From contig PNAJ01000103.1 of NCBI GenBank assembly GCA_003170295.1, forward strand, positions 1 to 64,000: a stretch of 64,000 nt of DNA. Direction: 5' to 3'. The first letter of the stretch is position 1, and each line of letters opens with the position of its first letter. The notes below the pieces were generated by a model. It saw nothing but the letters and a program-made list of their open reading frames with translations. It did no database searches and was not told where the DNA came from. Source of the DNA: Bryobacterales bacterium (GTDB lineage: Bacteria > Acidobacteriota > Terriglobia > Bryobacterales > Bryobacteraceae). Position numbers and translations under genes: made by a program. Below, piece after piece: positions 19,125 through 28,407 of the stretch.

Positions 19125-20531
19125 GTGACACGTCGTGGACTGCACAAAGCTCTGTTGCTACTGGCGATCGCCAGCCCGTCCTGGGGACAAGATCATGTCG
19201 AGACGCGTACGGCTACTGGTAAGGAGGTGCGCGTTCAAACCACGCCCGCGACATGGGCCGTCGTTCGAGACGTTACCGGTCCCTACAATATGCATCCAGA
19301 GGTTTTCCAGGAGATGATGAAGTACGTCGGCGAAAACTATCGCGTGCTCGGGCATTGCTTCGGCATTTACCCCGTTGATCCCGACGCAACCAAGGAGTCG
19401 GCGCTGGTATGGCAGGTCGGAGTTCGGGTGACTCCGGGCAAACCTCTTGGGTTTGGCCAAAGCATCCCCCTGGACCAGAACTCCATATCCGCCGTACATC
19501 TCAAGCAGGATCGAAAGAAGCTGAAGGCCCCTGCGTCTCCATATCGTCTCGTTGTTATGCCAGAAGCCGCGGCGGCCATGATAGAAAGCACGGTCGCGAA
19601 TACTCCAAAAGATGGGCTCTCAATGTTTCGATGGATGGCGGAGAATGGCTACGTTCAAGTCGCTGCTACCCGAATGGAATACCTCTCACATGAAAGCCCG
19701 CCGGAGGAGATCAAGACGCGAATTTTCGTGCCCGTCGCGAAGCGCAAATCAGGCTTATCTGCGGCATTGCCATCTCCAGTTGTTGCGGCACCCGGCCAAG
19801 TGCCGGAGATCGTTCTAAAGATCCAAAGGGCAGACTATGAAGGAAAACGAATGGAGCTAAAGCAACTCCATGACGAATTAGCTCGCCTGCCAGCCGCTGA
19901 GGATACTGCACCTCAAGTCCGGTATTGGCTGGGCTTCGCCATGTGGCGAAGGGCACTCAATGGCTTCAATGAGTCAGCCGATCCAAAGGAGCTGGAACAG
20001 GATCTTAAGCTTGCCGTTGACGAATTCCAACAGTCCTACACAGCTGATCCTGCTCTTGTCGACGCGAAAATTGGCGCTGCTTCCTGTCTCGGAAATTTGA
20101 TATTTTTGAGTCAACGCGACGCGGCCCGCATCAAGGAGCTCGTTCCGCACGCCTCCAGTTTGCTCAAGGAAGCCCACGTGGCTGCGCCGACGAATCCTCG
20201 GTTATTTTGGGTGCAAGGCGCCTCGCAATGGTACATGGGTTCAGAGCGTGGCGGTGGGCAGGAAAGGGCAATCGAGACTTATCAGAAGGGCTTGGCCGCC
20301 GCGCGTGAAGCGAGAGTTAGCAAAGGCGATCCGCTTAGTCCGTCATGGGGAGAGCCTGAGCTGTTGATGAACCTCGCTTGGGCTAACCTGCACCGCGCAA
20401 CGCCGGACCTGGATGCAGCGGAGCGATACGCACGCGCTGCGCTAGACCTTGTCCCATATTGGCACTATGTCCGAGACATTCTCATGCAGCAGATAACGGA
20501 TGCAAAGGCCTCCGAAAAGCGGCCCAAATGA
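19125..20531 (+). CDS. Secreted protein with GyrI-like effector-binding N-terminus and TPR-like C-terminus
   Basis: VTRRGLHKALLLLAIASPSWGQ leader; TPATWAVVRDVTGPYNMHPEVFQEMMKYV..FGIYPVDPD is GyrI-like; C-terminal helical repeats with FWVQGASQWYMGSERGGGQERAIETYQKGLAAAREA. Confidence 0.65.
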   Translation: MTRRGLHKALLLLAIASPSWGQDHVETRTATGKEVRVQTTPATWAVVRDVTGPYNMHPEVFQEMMKYVGENYRVLGHCFGIYPVDPDATKESALVWQVGVRVTPGKPLGFGQSIPLDQNSISAVHLKQDRKKLKAPASPYRLVVMPEAAAAMIESTVANTPKDGLSMFRWMAENGYVQVAATRMEYLSHESPPEEIKTRIFVPVAKRKSGLSAALPSPVVAAPGQVPEIVLKIQRADYEGKRMELKQLHDELARLPAAEDTAPQVRYWLGFAMWRRALNGFNESADPKELEQDLKLAVDEFQQSYTADPALVDAKIGAASCLGNLIFLSQRDAARIKELVPHASSLLKEAHVAAPTNPRLFWVQGASQWYMGSERGGGQERAIETYQKGLAAAREARVSKGDPLSPSWGEPELLMNLAWANLHRATPDLDAAERYARAALDLVPYWHYVRDILMQQITDAKASEKRPK

Positions 20532-20580
20532 CATGCGTCTTTGAGGACAAAGAGGGACAAAGAGGACAAAGAAGGCGACA

Positions 20581-20646
20581 GGGACAGCCTGACGTGACTC
20601 CTTGCTTGATTGTTTGAAAGCAGCAGACTGCTCCGTCCCCTTGAGA
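20581..20646 (+). repeat. Left inverted repeat of RAYT element
   Basis: GGGACAGCCTGACGTGACTCC...CAGCAGACTGCTCCGTCCC matches, in inverse orientation, 21356..21421. Confidence 0.85.
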
Positions 20647-20679
20647 GGACTTGAGGCTGTCCCGCACTTCTTTCTCGAA

Positions 20680-21360
20680 ATGCCCAGAAATTCCCGCTGC
20701 GTCGTGCCGGGGCTCGCCTACCATGTGACTCAGCGCGGTTCCAACCGGGAACGCGTTTTCTTTTGTACTTCGGACTACCACATGTACCTGGCGTTGATTC
20801 GCGAGCACGCCGCGCATGCCAAGGTGCGCGTGTTGACTTATTGTCTGATGACGAATCATGTGCATTTAGTGGTGGTGCCGGAGGAAGCGGATTCGCTGGC
20901 GGTGCTGTTTCGCCGGGTCCATGGGCGGTATTCGCAGTACCTTAATACGCGGCGGCATCGGAGCGGGCACTTGTGGCAATCGCGCTTCTATTCGTGTCCT
21001 TTGTCGGAGAACCGCATGTGGATCGCGCTGCGGTATGTGGAGCAGAATCCGTGCAGGGCCGTGATCGCGGGGAGGCCGGAGCAATACCGGTGGTCGGGGG
21101 CGGAAGCTCAGCTGGTGACGGGAGTCGACCGGTCGAAGGTGCTCGACATGGGGTTCTGGGAGCGGGCCGGGGGGAGGGACACTTGGTCGGCGATGCACGG
21201 TGCGAGTGAGGAGGCTGGGTCGATCCAACTGCTGCGGCGATGCACGTACTCGGGTCGGCCATTCGGGGAAGAGGCGTTTGTGGAGCAGCTCGAAGCGCGG
21301 TTCCAAAGGGTCTGGCGGCGGTGGGAGTTTGAAAAAATGGCGGCGGGCGGAATTTCTTGA
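20680..21360 (+). mobile_element. REP-associated tyrosine transposase (RAYT, IS200/Y1-like)
   Basis: MPRNSRCVVPGLAYHVTQRGSNRERVFF, HUH motif MTNHVHLVVVPEEADSLA, Tyr-containing YVEQNPCRAVIAGRPEQYRWSG. Confidence 0.93.
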
Positions 21361-21421
21361 AAGGGACGGAGCAGTCTGCTGGTTTCGTCGCGATCGGCAG
21401 GGAGTCACGTCAGGCTGTCCC
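21356..21421 (-). repeat. Right inverted repeat of RAYT element
   Basis: Reverse complement begins GGGACAGCCTGACGTGACTCC, as in the left end. Confidence 0.85.
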
Positions 21422-21434
21422 CTTCGGTGGGGGT

Positions 21435-21541
21435 GTGAAAAGCGGTAGTTGCGGGAATAGGGGGGAATTGGGGGGGATTGTGAAAAGCGGTAGTTGCGGG
21501 AATATGGGGGAATTGGGAAAAGCGGTAGTTGCGGGCATAAA
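21435..21541 (+). repeat. Short direct repeats GAAAAGCGGTAGTTGCGGG
   Basis: Copies begin at 21437, 21482 and 21517; a partial fourth (GAAAAGCGGTA) at 21754. Confidence 0.8.
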
Positions 21542-21544
21542 AAA

Positions 21545-21578
21545 GCCGGTGAGTACTCGGAGGAAGATACTCACCGGC
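21545..21578. repeat. Inverted repeat / hairpin
   Basis: GCCGGTGAGTACTC ... GATACTCACCGGC, near-perfect 13-bp stem, 7-nt loop. Confidence 0.7.
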
Positions 21579-21784
21579 CGGCTCACCACTACCGCGAGGT
21601 CGTAGCGCGCCGAACTGTTGGGGAGGGCACCGGGCAGTCGGCAATCCTCTCCTAAAGAAAGAGACGCTATAAAACCTTGAAAGGTTTCATAACTGGACAC
21701 CATCATCGTATCACCGCTATTCGCGTCTGTACAGTCATTTTCGGGGGTTGAGTGAAAAGCGGTACTCCCGGACCCAGGGTACCT

Positions 21785-23017
21785 TTATTTAGGCCTCCAA
21801 ATGATTGGTTCAATTCGGCCTATCAGGAAAATGTACGATGCGGCGCCGAGCCCGAGCATGAGGCCGACCACTGCGAATGCGTAGGCGAACTGGCCCGTAT
21901 CTCGAACAATGAGGCCAGTAAGCCAAGGGGATACGACGCCTCCGAGATTTCCGATGGCATTTTGCATCCCGCTCCAGCGTCCGGCGGCGGCGGGTCCGGC
22001 GAGGGTCTGCGCGATGAGCCAGGGATGGGAACTGTAGCAACCAAAAGAGATACACGCAAGGATGAGAACCGCAAGCGACGCATTCTGGCTCTCGACGAGG
22101 GGTACGCCGACCATGACGATGGCGCCGATTAGCCCTCCGGCAGCGAACATTTTACGAACAAAAGTGGGTGAGCCGCCGGCTCGAACCAGGCGATCTGAGA
22201 GCATGCCGCTTGCGAGCGACGCGAGGCCGACTGCCCAGAAGGCAGTAGAACCGAAACGGCCCATGGCGGCTTCCGAATAATGACGCTCCCTGATGAGATA
22301 CCAGGGAAGCCACGTCAGCAGAAAATACCACACGTAATTTCCACAAAACAGGCAGAAAAACGTTCCCCATGCGGAGCGTTGACCGGCAATCTCGACCAGG
22401 CCAGGTCCTAACTCAAGGCCGGAGTGCGCGGCAGCATGCGCGGAGGGACGCGTGGCGCGGAGAGAAACCCAGATCCACGGCGCGAGCCACAACATACTGA
22501 CCAGGCCGATACCGACGAACAGAGGCCTCCAGCCGTAGCGACCGACGATGGCGGCGCCGATCAACAGGCCGAGCGCGGGTCCAGCCTTGCAGCCGGCATC
22601 GATGAGACCGTTGGCGAGGCCGTGCCGATCGGCGGGAAATCCTTGCGCGATGATCTTGGAATAGGCGGGATACGCGACGGATTCTCCTACGCCGAGCAGG
22701 AGCCGAAGGGCGAGGATGGTGACGAATCCTCCGGCGAGCCCGGTGAGCGCGGTGGCGGCCGACCAGAGGAAAAAACCGGCGGCGAAGACCCAATAGACCG
22801 AGTAGCGATCGATCAGCCAGCCGGAGACGATTTGCATGGCTGCATAGGTCCAGAAGAAAGAAGACAGCAGGAGTCCGATTTTTTCGGGGTCGAGTTGCAG
22901 CTCGCTGGAGAGGCGGCTGGCGGCGATGGAAAGATTTGTCCGGTCGATGTAATTGATGGTGACGGAAATCACCAGCAGGGCCAGCACGATCCATTGGCCG
23001 CGGTCGCGCGTGGTCAT
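21785..23017 (-). CDS. MFS transporter (anion:cation symporter type)
   Basis: 12-TM-like hydrophobic pattern; ISVTINYIDRTNLSIAASRLSSELQLDPEKIGLLLSSFFWTYAAMQIVSGWLIDRYSVYWVFAAGFFLWSAATALTG. Confidence 0.92.
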   Translation of the reverse strand: MTTRDRGQWIVLALLVISVTINYIDRTNLSIAASRLSSELQLDPEKIGLLLSSFFWTYAAMQIVSGWLIDRYSVYWVFAAGFFLWSAATALTGLAGGFVTILALRLLLGVGESVAYPAYSKIIAQGFPADRHGLANGLIDAGCKAGPALGLLIGAAIVGRYGWRPLFVGIGLVSMLWLAPWIWVSLRATRPSAHAAAHSGLELGPGLVEIAGQRSAWGTFFCLFCGNYVWYFLLTWLPWYLIRERHYSEAAMGRFGSTAFWAVGLASLASGMLSDRLVRAGGSPTFVRKMFAAGGLIGAIVMVGVPLVESQNASLAVLILACISFGCYSSHPWLIAQTLAGPAAAGRWSGMQNAIGNLGGVVSPWLTGLIVRDTGQFAYAFAVVGLMLGLGAASYIFLIGRIEPIIWRPK

Positions 23018-23955
23018 TTTAGTTTTTCGTTCAGCACGGCCGCGAGCCGGTAGCCGGCGATGGCGATGCGCTGCTGGGCGACCTTAGCCGCATGGGCTTC
23101 ATAGCCGGGGGGCAACGCGAGCGGATGATCGCGAGTGCCGGTTTCGTTTCCGAAAGTGTAGACATCGCTGACGGCGAGCTGGAATCCTTCGGCGATCCAC
23201 TGCGCCGGTTTCTTCCCGATGTGGCGTTTCGCGGGATACGCCTCGACGGCGTCCGCCGCGTATTTTGCCGCGTAAGCTTCGCTGTCATCGCGGCCCGCGG
23301 CGCTATCCCAGAGGGAGTGGAGATTTCTGGCGCCGATGTAGACGTTGTTGCCACCCGCATCGCCTTTGGGCTGCGATTTCAGGAAACGGGTGACGCAGTG
23401 AAGCGGCTGATGAACGTCGCCTTCAATATGTTCGAGCCAGGGCAAAAGATAGACGGGATTGGAGGCGCTGGTGGAGGGCACATCGGCTTTCGTTCCGATG
23501 AGGGGGATGATGCGGTTCAGCTCGGAAAGGGCATGCGGGGGCGTTTGGTGCCCCGGTTCGGCTCCGTCGGGAGTGTACGGCGTGTCGTAGTAGTGCCAGG
23601 TGGTGTGGCGAGCCATGTCGGGAAAGCCGGGGAGCAACTGCGGCGGCGACGCGTTGGGGCGAGTCTCATCGTAGAATCGGGGATCGCCCTTGATCTGGTC
23701 GGGCCACACGGAGGCGGCGATGAAGGCGGCGCGAGCGCGTGCGATAGGACCGGCGGGCGCGTCACGGAGAAATAATTTTTCGTAATCGGGATGGCGGCGG
23801 ATCAAGGCGTCGACGCGCGCGCGGACTTTCGGCGTGAGTCGATCGTAAGCGATGGCGGCGATGAGGCGGTGTCCGGTTGCATTCCATGCCAGGGCGGGCG
23901 CGGTGAAAGAAAGCAAGAGTGAAAGCGACGACGCAAGCAGACCTAGGGTGCGCAT
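23014..23955 (-). CDS. S1/P1-type nuclease
   Basis: ALAWNATGHRLIAAIAYDRLTPKVRARVDALI, WHYYDTPYTPDG, LLPWLEHIEGDVHQPLHCVTRFLKSQPKGDAGGNN, NLHSLWDSA. Confidence 0.92.
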   Translation of the reverse strand: MRTLGLLASSLSLLLSFTAPALAWNATGHRLIAAIAYDRLTPKVRARVDALIRRHPDYEKLFLRDAPAGPIARARAAFIAASVWPDQIKGDPRFYDETRPNASPPQLLPGFPDMARHTTWHYYDTPYTPDGAEPGHQTPPHALSELNRIIPLIGTKADVPSTSASNPVYLLPWLEHIEGDVHQPLHCVTRFLKSQPKGDAGGNNVYIGARNLHSLWDSAAGRDDSEAYAAKYAADAVEAYPAKRHIGKKPAQWIAEGFQLAVSDVYTFGNETGTRDHPLALPPGYEAHAAKVAQQRIAIAGYRLAAVLNEKLK

Positions 23956-23983
23956 GACGGATTTTCGAGCATAGCACACGACC

Positions 23984-24382
23984 TCATTTTATTCGCGGCA
24001 GGATACCGATGCGGCTGATTCCGGCGGCGCGCGCTTCATCGAGCACTCTGGCGACGTCTTGGAAATCAAGAGAGGGTGCGCCGGCGATGAAGAAGACGCC
24101 ATCGGGACGGCGGGCGAGGACCTGCTTAAGGCGGTCGGCCAGATTGTCCCAGGTGACGGGTTCGGTATTGATGTCGAGAGTGCGGTCGGCACGGACGCTC
24201 ACTACGATGTCTCGCGGAGGTGGAGGAGGTTGGGTGCTGTCGGAAGGGGGCTGCGGGACGGTGGCATCGAGGCCGGTGGACTTTTGGGGGATGATCACCA
24301 TAAAGATGATGAGCAGGACCAGAAGGACGTCGATGAGCGGGGTCACGTTCATTTCTGCTTGTTTTCCTGTGATCATTGCCAT
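23984..24382 (-). CDS. ExbD/TolR-family biopolymer transport protein
   Basis: EMNVTPLIDVLLVLLIIFMVIIPQKSTGLDATVPQPP. Confidence 0.92.
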   Translation of the reverse strand: MAMITGKQAEMNVTPLIDVLLVLLIIFMVIIPQKSTGLDATVPQPPSDSTQPPPPPRDIVVSVRADRTLDINTEPVTWDNLADRLKQVLARRPDGVFFIAGAPSLDFQDVARVLDEARAAGISRIGILPRIK

Positions 24383-24507
24383 GCGGGATTGGACACCGGG
24401 GGGTTAAGGAAGTTCCGAGATGTGAGCGGGGCGATATGCTGGAAAACCAGCATTGTGGAATTTCCGCGGAACATAAACACTTTGGTCGCGTCTAATCCTC
24501 AAACAAT

Positions 24508-26967
24508 ATGGGCAAGGATTTACTCCACGCGGTTCGCGGTTTGTGGCAGAGCCCGGTGTTCGCGCTGACCGCGATTTTGACGATCGCGCTGGGAATCGGG
24601 GCGAGCACGGTGATTTTCAGCGTTACCAACGCGGTGCTGCTGCGGCCGCTTCCTTATAAGGATCCGGAGCGGCTGGTGTTGCCATGGGTGGAGATGCGCA
24701 CGCGCCACATTTTGGACGGCACGTTCTCGGTCGAAGGCTTTATGGATCTGCGGTCGAGCGCTCCGATGTTCGAGGATCTTGCGACCTTGTTTACTTTCCG
24801 TGGAGCGAATCGGGCGGAGGATGGGACGCTCGAGCAGATTAGTTTCGGGTTGGTGACGCCGAACTTTTTCCGCATGCTGGGCGCGCATGTGAGATTGGGG
24901 CGCGATTTCATCGAGGCGGATGGTCTTCCTCAGCCTCCGGCCGATCCTGCGGCACCCGGAGGGCAGGCTCCTCCAAGAATTCCTGCGATCTCAATCCTAA
25001 GCTACGAGTATTGGCAGAGGCGGTATGGGAGCGATCCGAATGTCGTCGGGCGCACGATTAACGGTGCGCTGATTGTGGGCATTCTTGAGCCGAATTTCGA
25101 GTTATTGTTTCCGCCCAGCGCGAATATCGAGCGCAGGCCTGAAATCTGGACAGCGCTGCGGCTGGCTTACGATCCCAGCCAGAGGCACAGCATCGGCTTC
25201 CATCTGGTGGGGCGGCTGAAGCCCGGAGCTTCGATCGAACAGGCGCAATCGCAGGCGGAGAGGTTTGCCGCCGAGGAGCGCAGAATCGACCTCATTGAAC
25301 GAACCGGGGACTATCACGTTCGTCTGGAGCCAATGCACAAGGACCTGGTGGCGGAGGTGAGGCCGACGATTTTGGCGCTGATGGGTGCGGTGATTTTTCT
25401 GCTGCTGATCGCGTGCGCGAATGTGGCGAATCTACTGATGGTGCGGGCGTCGCTACGGGAGCGCGAACTATCCGTTCGAACGGCGCTGGGAGCGAGCCGG
25501 TGGCGGGTAATGAGACAGATCCTGGTGGAAAGTGTTCTGATTGCGGGGTGCGGGACTGTCGCCGGGCTCGGGCTGGCGCGGCTGGGGATTCATCAATTAA
25601 TCGTGATGGGTCCGACGAATTTGCCGCGGCTAGGATCGATCGCGATCGATCCAGTCGTGCTGGCGTTTTCGGCGGCGGCGGGGCTGGGGGCGGCGGTGAT
25701 TTTCGGAGTTATACCGGCGCTGCGCGCGTCGCGTCCCGATGTGATGCAGGTATTGCGCGGAAGCGGTCGCACGGCGAGCCTCGGCGGGGGACACATGTTG
25801 CGCAACGCAGCTGTCGTGATCGAGGTGGCGCTGTCGTTCGTCCTGCTGATCGGATCGGGGCTGATGTTCCGCAGTTTCGTTGCGCTGCAGCATATCGACC
25901 CGGGGTACGATTCGCGTGGGGTACTGACGTTCCTGCTCGCGGGCGGACGAGGGAACACGCCGGCGGAGCGCGCTGCCTTTGCGCACGATCTGCAAAGCCG
26001 TTTGGCGGCAATGCCGGGAGTACAGGCGGTAAGCGCAGCACTGCCGTTTCCGTTAGACGGGCGATTCAATCCTCTGCGCTGGGGCAAGGAAGAGGCGCAG
26101 GCCGATCCATCGAAGTTCCAGGCGGCGGATTGCGAGATCGTGCTGCCAGGTTACTTCGAGACGATGAAAACGCGGCTGATCGAGGGTCGGACCTTTACGG
26201 ATGCGGATAACGATCCGAAGCGCAATGTGTTGGTGATCGACGAGCTGCTGGCGAAAAAGGCGTTTCCGCATGAATCGGCAATTGGGAAACGGCTGTTGAT
26301 CCGGCTGCGGACGCCGGAAGCGGAGTTTGTCGAGGTGATCGGCGTGGTGGCGCACCAGCGGGCGATGTCGCTGGCGCAGGAGGGTCGCGAGCAATATTAT
26401 TTGACAGACGGGTTTGCGAGTCACGGGCGGTCGGATCGATGGGCGGTCCGAACGGGCGGGGATTCTGGGCACTTCGCAGCGGCGGTGAAGGCGGAGTTGG
26501 CCAAGGTTGATCCGCATTTGGCAATGTTCGAAGTGCAGCCGATGGATGTGCTGGTTGAAAAAGCTCAGGCGGGGACGCGATTTTCGCTGATGCTGATCGG
26601 CGTATTCGCGGCAATCGCGGTGCTGCTGGCGGGGGTCGGACTTTATGGCGTGCTCTCGACGGTGGTGCGGCAACGGACATCGGAGATCGGGGTTCGGATG
26701 GCGCTGGGGGCCGCGCCGGGTCGCATTTTCGGACTCGTGATCGGCCATGGGCTGCGGTTGAGCGCGGCGGGAATCGGGATAGGAATTCTCTCGGCGCTGG
26801 CGCTGACGCGCGTCATGTCAACGATGCTGGTGGGCGTGACCGCGTCTGATCCGGTCACATATGCGGCGATGGCGGTGCTGTTTTTCGCGATCGCGGCGAT
26901 CGCCTGCTGGGTGCCGGGACGGCGAGCGGCGGGGCTCGATCCGATCGTGGCGCTTAGGGACGAATAA
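24508..26967 (+). CDS. ADOP-type ABC transporter permease (MacB/FtsX duplicated)
   Basis: LRGLWQSPVFALTAILTIALGIGASTVIFSVTNAVLLRPLPYKDPERLV; two FtsX blocks; C-terminal EIGVRMALGAAPGRIFGLVIGHGL. Confidence 0.93.
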   Translation: MGKDLLHAVRGLWQSPVFALTAILTIALGIGASTVIFSVTNAVLLRPLPYKDPERLVLPWVEMRTRHILDGTFSVEGFMDLRSSAPMFEDLATLFTFRGANRAEDGTLEQISFGLVTPNFFRMLGAHVRLGRDFIEADGLPQPPADPAAPGGQAPPRIPAISILSYEYWQRRYGSDPNVVGRTINGALIVGILEPNFELLFPPSANIERRPEIWTALRLAYDPSQRHSIGFHLVGRLKPGASIEQAQSQAERFAAEERRIDLIERTGDYHVRLEPMHKDLVAEVRPTILALMGAVIFLLLIACANVANLLMVRASLRERELSVRTALGASRWRVMRQILVESVLIAGCGTVAGLGLARLGIHQLIVMGPTNLPRLGSIAIDPVVLAFSAAAGLGAAVIFGVIPALRASRPDVMQVLRGSGRTASLGGGHMLRNAAVVIEVALSFVLLIGSGLMFRSFVALQHIDPGYDSRGVLTFLLAGGRGNTPAERAAFAHDLQSRLAAMPGVQAVSAALPFPLDGRFNPLRWGKEEAQADPSKFQAADCEIVLPGYFETMKTRLIEGRTFTDADNDPKRNVLVIDELLAKKAFPHESAIGKRLLIRLRTPEAEFVEVIGVVAHQRAMSLAQEGREQYYLTDGFASHGRSDRWAVRTGGDSGHFAAAVKAELAKVDPHLAMFEVQPMDVLVEKAQAGTRFSLMLIGVFAAIAVLLAGVGLYGVLSTVVRQRTSEIGVRMALGAAPGRIFGLVIGHGLRLSAAGIGIGILSALALTRVMSTMLVGVTASDPVTYAAMAVLFFAIAAIACWVPGRRAAGLDPIVALRDE

Positions 26968-26982
26968 TCCCTACAATAGGGC

Positions 26983-28407
26983 ATGCTTCATATACCGAAC
27001 ATCCTTCATATACCAATCTTGCGCAAGGGCGTTCCGTATCGTAGCCTCGATGTCGTAAAGACTCCGCATCATCGAACGAAGGAGACGTTCGTCGAGCTTA
27101 GTCAGGCGAATGTTGGATTGATCCGGCGGGATCTTCTCGATCAGAAGACGCCGCGCGCGGCGCTGGCGAAATATTCGACCGCGGAGTTGATCGACATTAG
27201 CAAGCGCGCGGCGGAGATTTTTTTCAATGACACGCTGCCGGTGGGCGATGCGTCGCAGTCGCCGGACGAGTATGTCGCTCAGCTTTCGGCAACCACGGGC
27301 ATGCCGTACACGCTGGTCCGCCGCAATATGAAAAAAATCCACGCAGCGCTGGCGGAGATGGAGCAGGTGATCGCGGGGCTGACGCGGAAAATTCCTTACG
27401 ACGTGCTCGACCGGGGCTTCGGCGCGGGCTTGAGTTTTTTTCCGCGGACGGAATCGCTGGGGATCGTGCTGCCGAGCAATTCTCCCGGTGTGCATTCACT
27501 GTGGACGCCGGCGTTCGCGCTGAAGATTCCGCTAGTGCTGAAGCCCGGTAGCGCGGAGCCGTGGACGCCGTATCGATTGATTCAAGCCCTGATCCGCGCG
27601 GGCGCGCCTCCGGCGGCGTTCAGCTACTATCCGGCCGATCACGCGGGCGGCGCGGAGATTCTGCGCCAATGCGGTCGCGGGATGGTATTCGGCGATGTCG
27701 GGTCGACGAAGATTTGGGCGAACGATCCTCGCGTCGAGGTGCATGGGCCGGGATTCAGCAAGGTCGTGATCGGCGAGGATTGCGCGGATGAGTGGGAAAA
27801 ATATCTGGACGTGATGGTGACGTCGATCGCCGCGAATTCCGGACGGTCGTGCGTGAATGCGTCGGGGGTGTGGACGCCCCGGCATGCGGGCAAGATCGCA
27901 GAGGCTCTGGCGGAGAGGCTTGCCAAAATTGTCCCGCGCGCGGCGGAAGATCCGGAGGCGGAGCTTTCTCCGTTCGCCGATGGCGGAGTGGCGTCGCGGA
28001 TTTCGAAGATGATCGATGGGGATTTATATACGCCGGGCGCGCGCGACGTGTCCGCGCGTTATCGTCCTGGAAACGAGCGATGCGTGGTGCGGGACGGGTC
28101 CACTTATTTGTTGCCGACGATTGTCGAGTGCCAGGTGGATCATCCGCTGGCGAATCGCGAATATTTGTTCCCGTTCGCGAGCGTTGTGGAGATTCCTCAG
28201 GCTCAGTTGCCAGAGGCTTTGGGGCAATCGCTGGTGGTGACGGCTCTGACGAATGATGCTGGGTTCCGCCAAAGGCTACTGAGTTCGAACCTGGTCGGGA
28301 GATTGAATTTCGGGGCTATTCCAACGGGGCAGATTTCCTGGGATCAGCCGCATGAGGGGAATTTGTTCGATCACTTGTATGCCCGGCGGGCGTTCCAGGC
28401 GGCTTGA
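26983..28407 (+). CDS. Aldehyde dehydrogenase-family protein
   Basis: LGIVLPSNSPGVHSLWTPAFALKIPLVLKPGSAEPWTPYRLIQALIRAGAPPAAFSYYP, SRSC-like NSGRSCVNASGVW; exact start uncertain. Confidence 0.82.
   Translation: MLHIPNILHIPILRKGVPYRSLDVVKTPHHRTKETFVELSQANVGLIRRDLLDQKTPRAALAKYSTAELIDISKRAAEIFFNDTLPVGDASQSPDEYVAQLSATTGMPYTLVRRNMKKIHAALAEMEQVIAGLTRKIPYDVLDRGFGAGLSFFPRTESLGIVLPSNSPGVHSLWTPAFALKIPLVLKPGSAEPWTPYRLIQALIRAGAPPAAFSYYPADHAGGAEILRQCGRGMVFGDVGSTKIWANDPRVEVHGPGFSKVVIGEDCADEWEKYLDVMVTSIAANSGRSCVNASGVWTPRHAGKIAEALAERLAKIVPRAAEDPEAELSPFADGGVASRISKMIDGDLYTPGARDVSARYRPGNERCVVRDGSTYLLPTIVECQVDHPLANREYLFPFASVVEIPQAQLPEALGQSLVVTALTNDAGFRQRLLSSNLVGRLNFGAIPTGQISWDQPHEGNLFDHLYARRAFQAA

Noticed and set aside
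21435-21541. Possible CRISPR array
   Set aside because: Only three repeats with unequal spacing (45 and 35 nt), spacers partly identical to each other, and no cas genes.
21410-21706. 98-aa ORF with FPQLPLF repeats
   Set aside because: It is a translation of the G-rich direct repeats beside the RAYT element and not a convincing protein.
24508-26967. ADOP permease as a novel transporter
   Set aside because: Orphan duplicated MacB-type permeases are typical and numerous in acidobacterial genomes; ordinary here.
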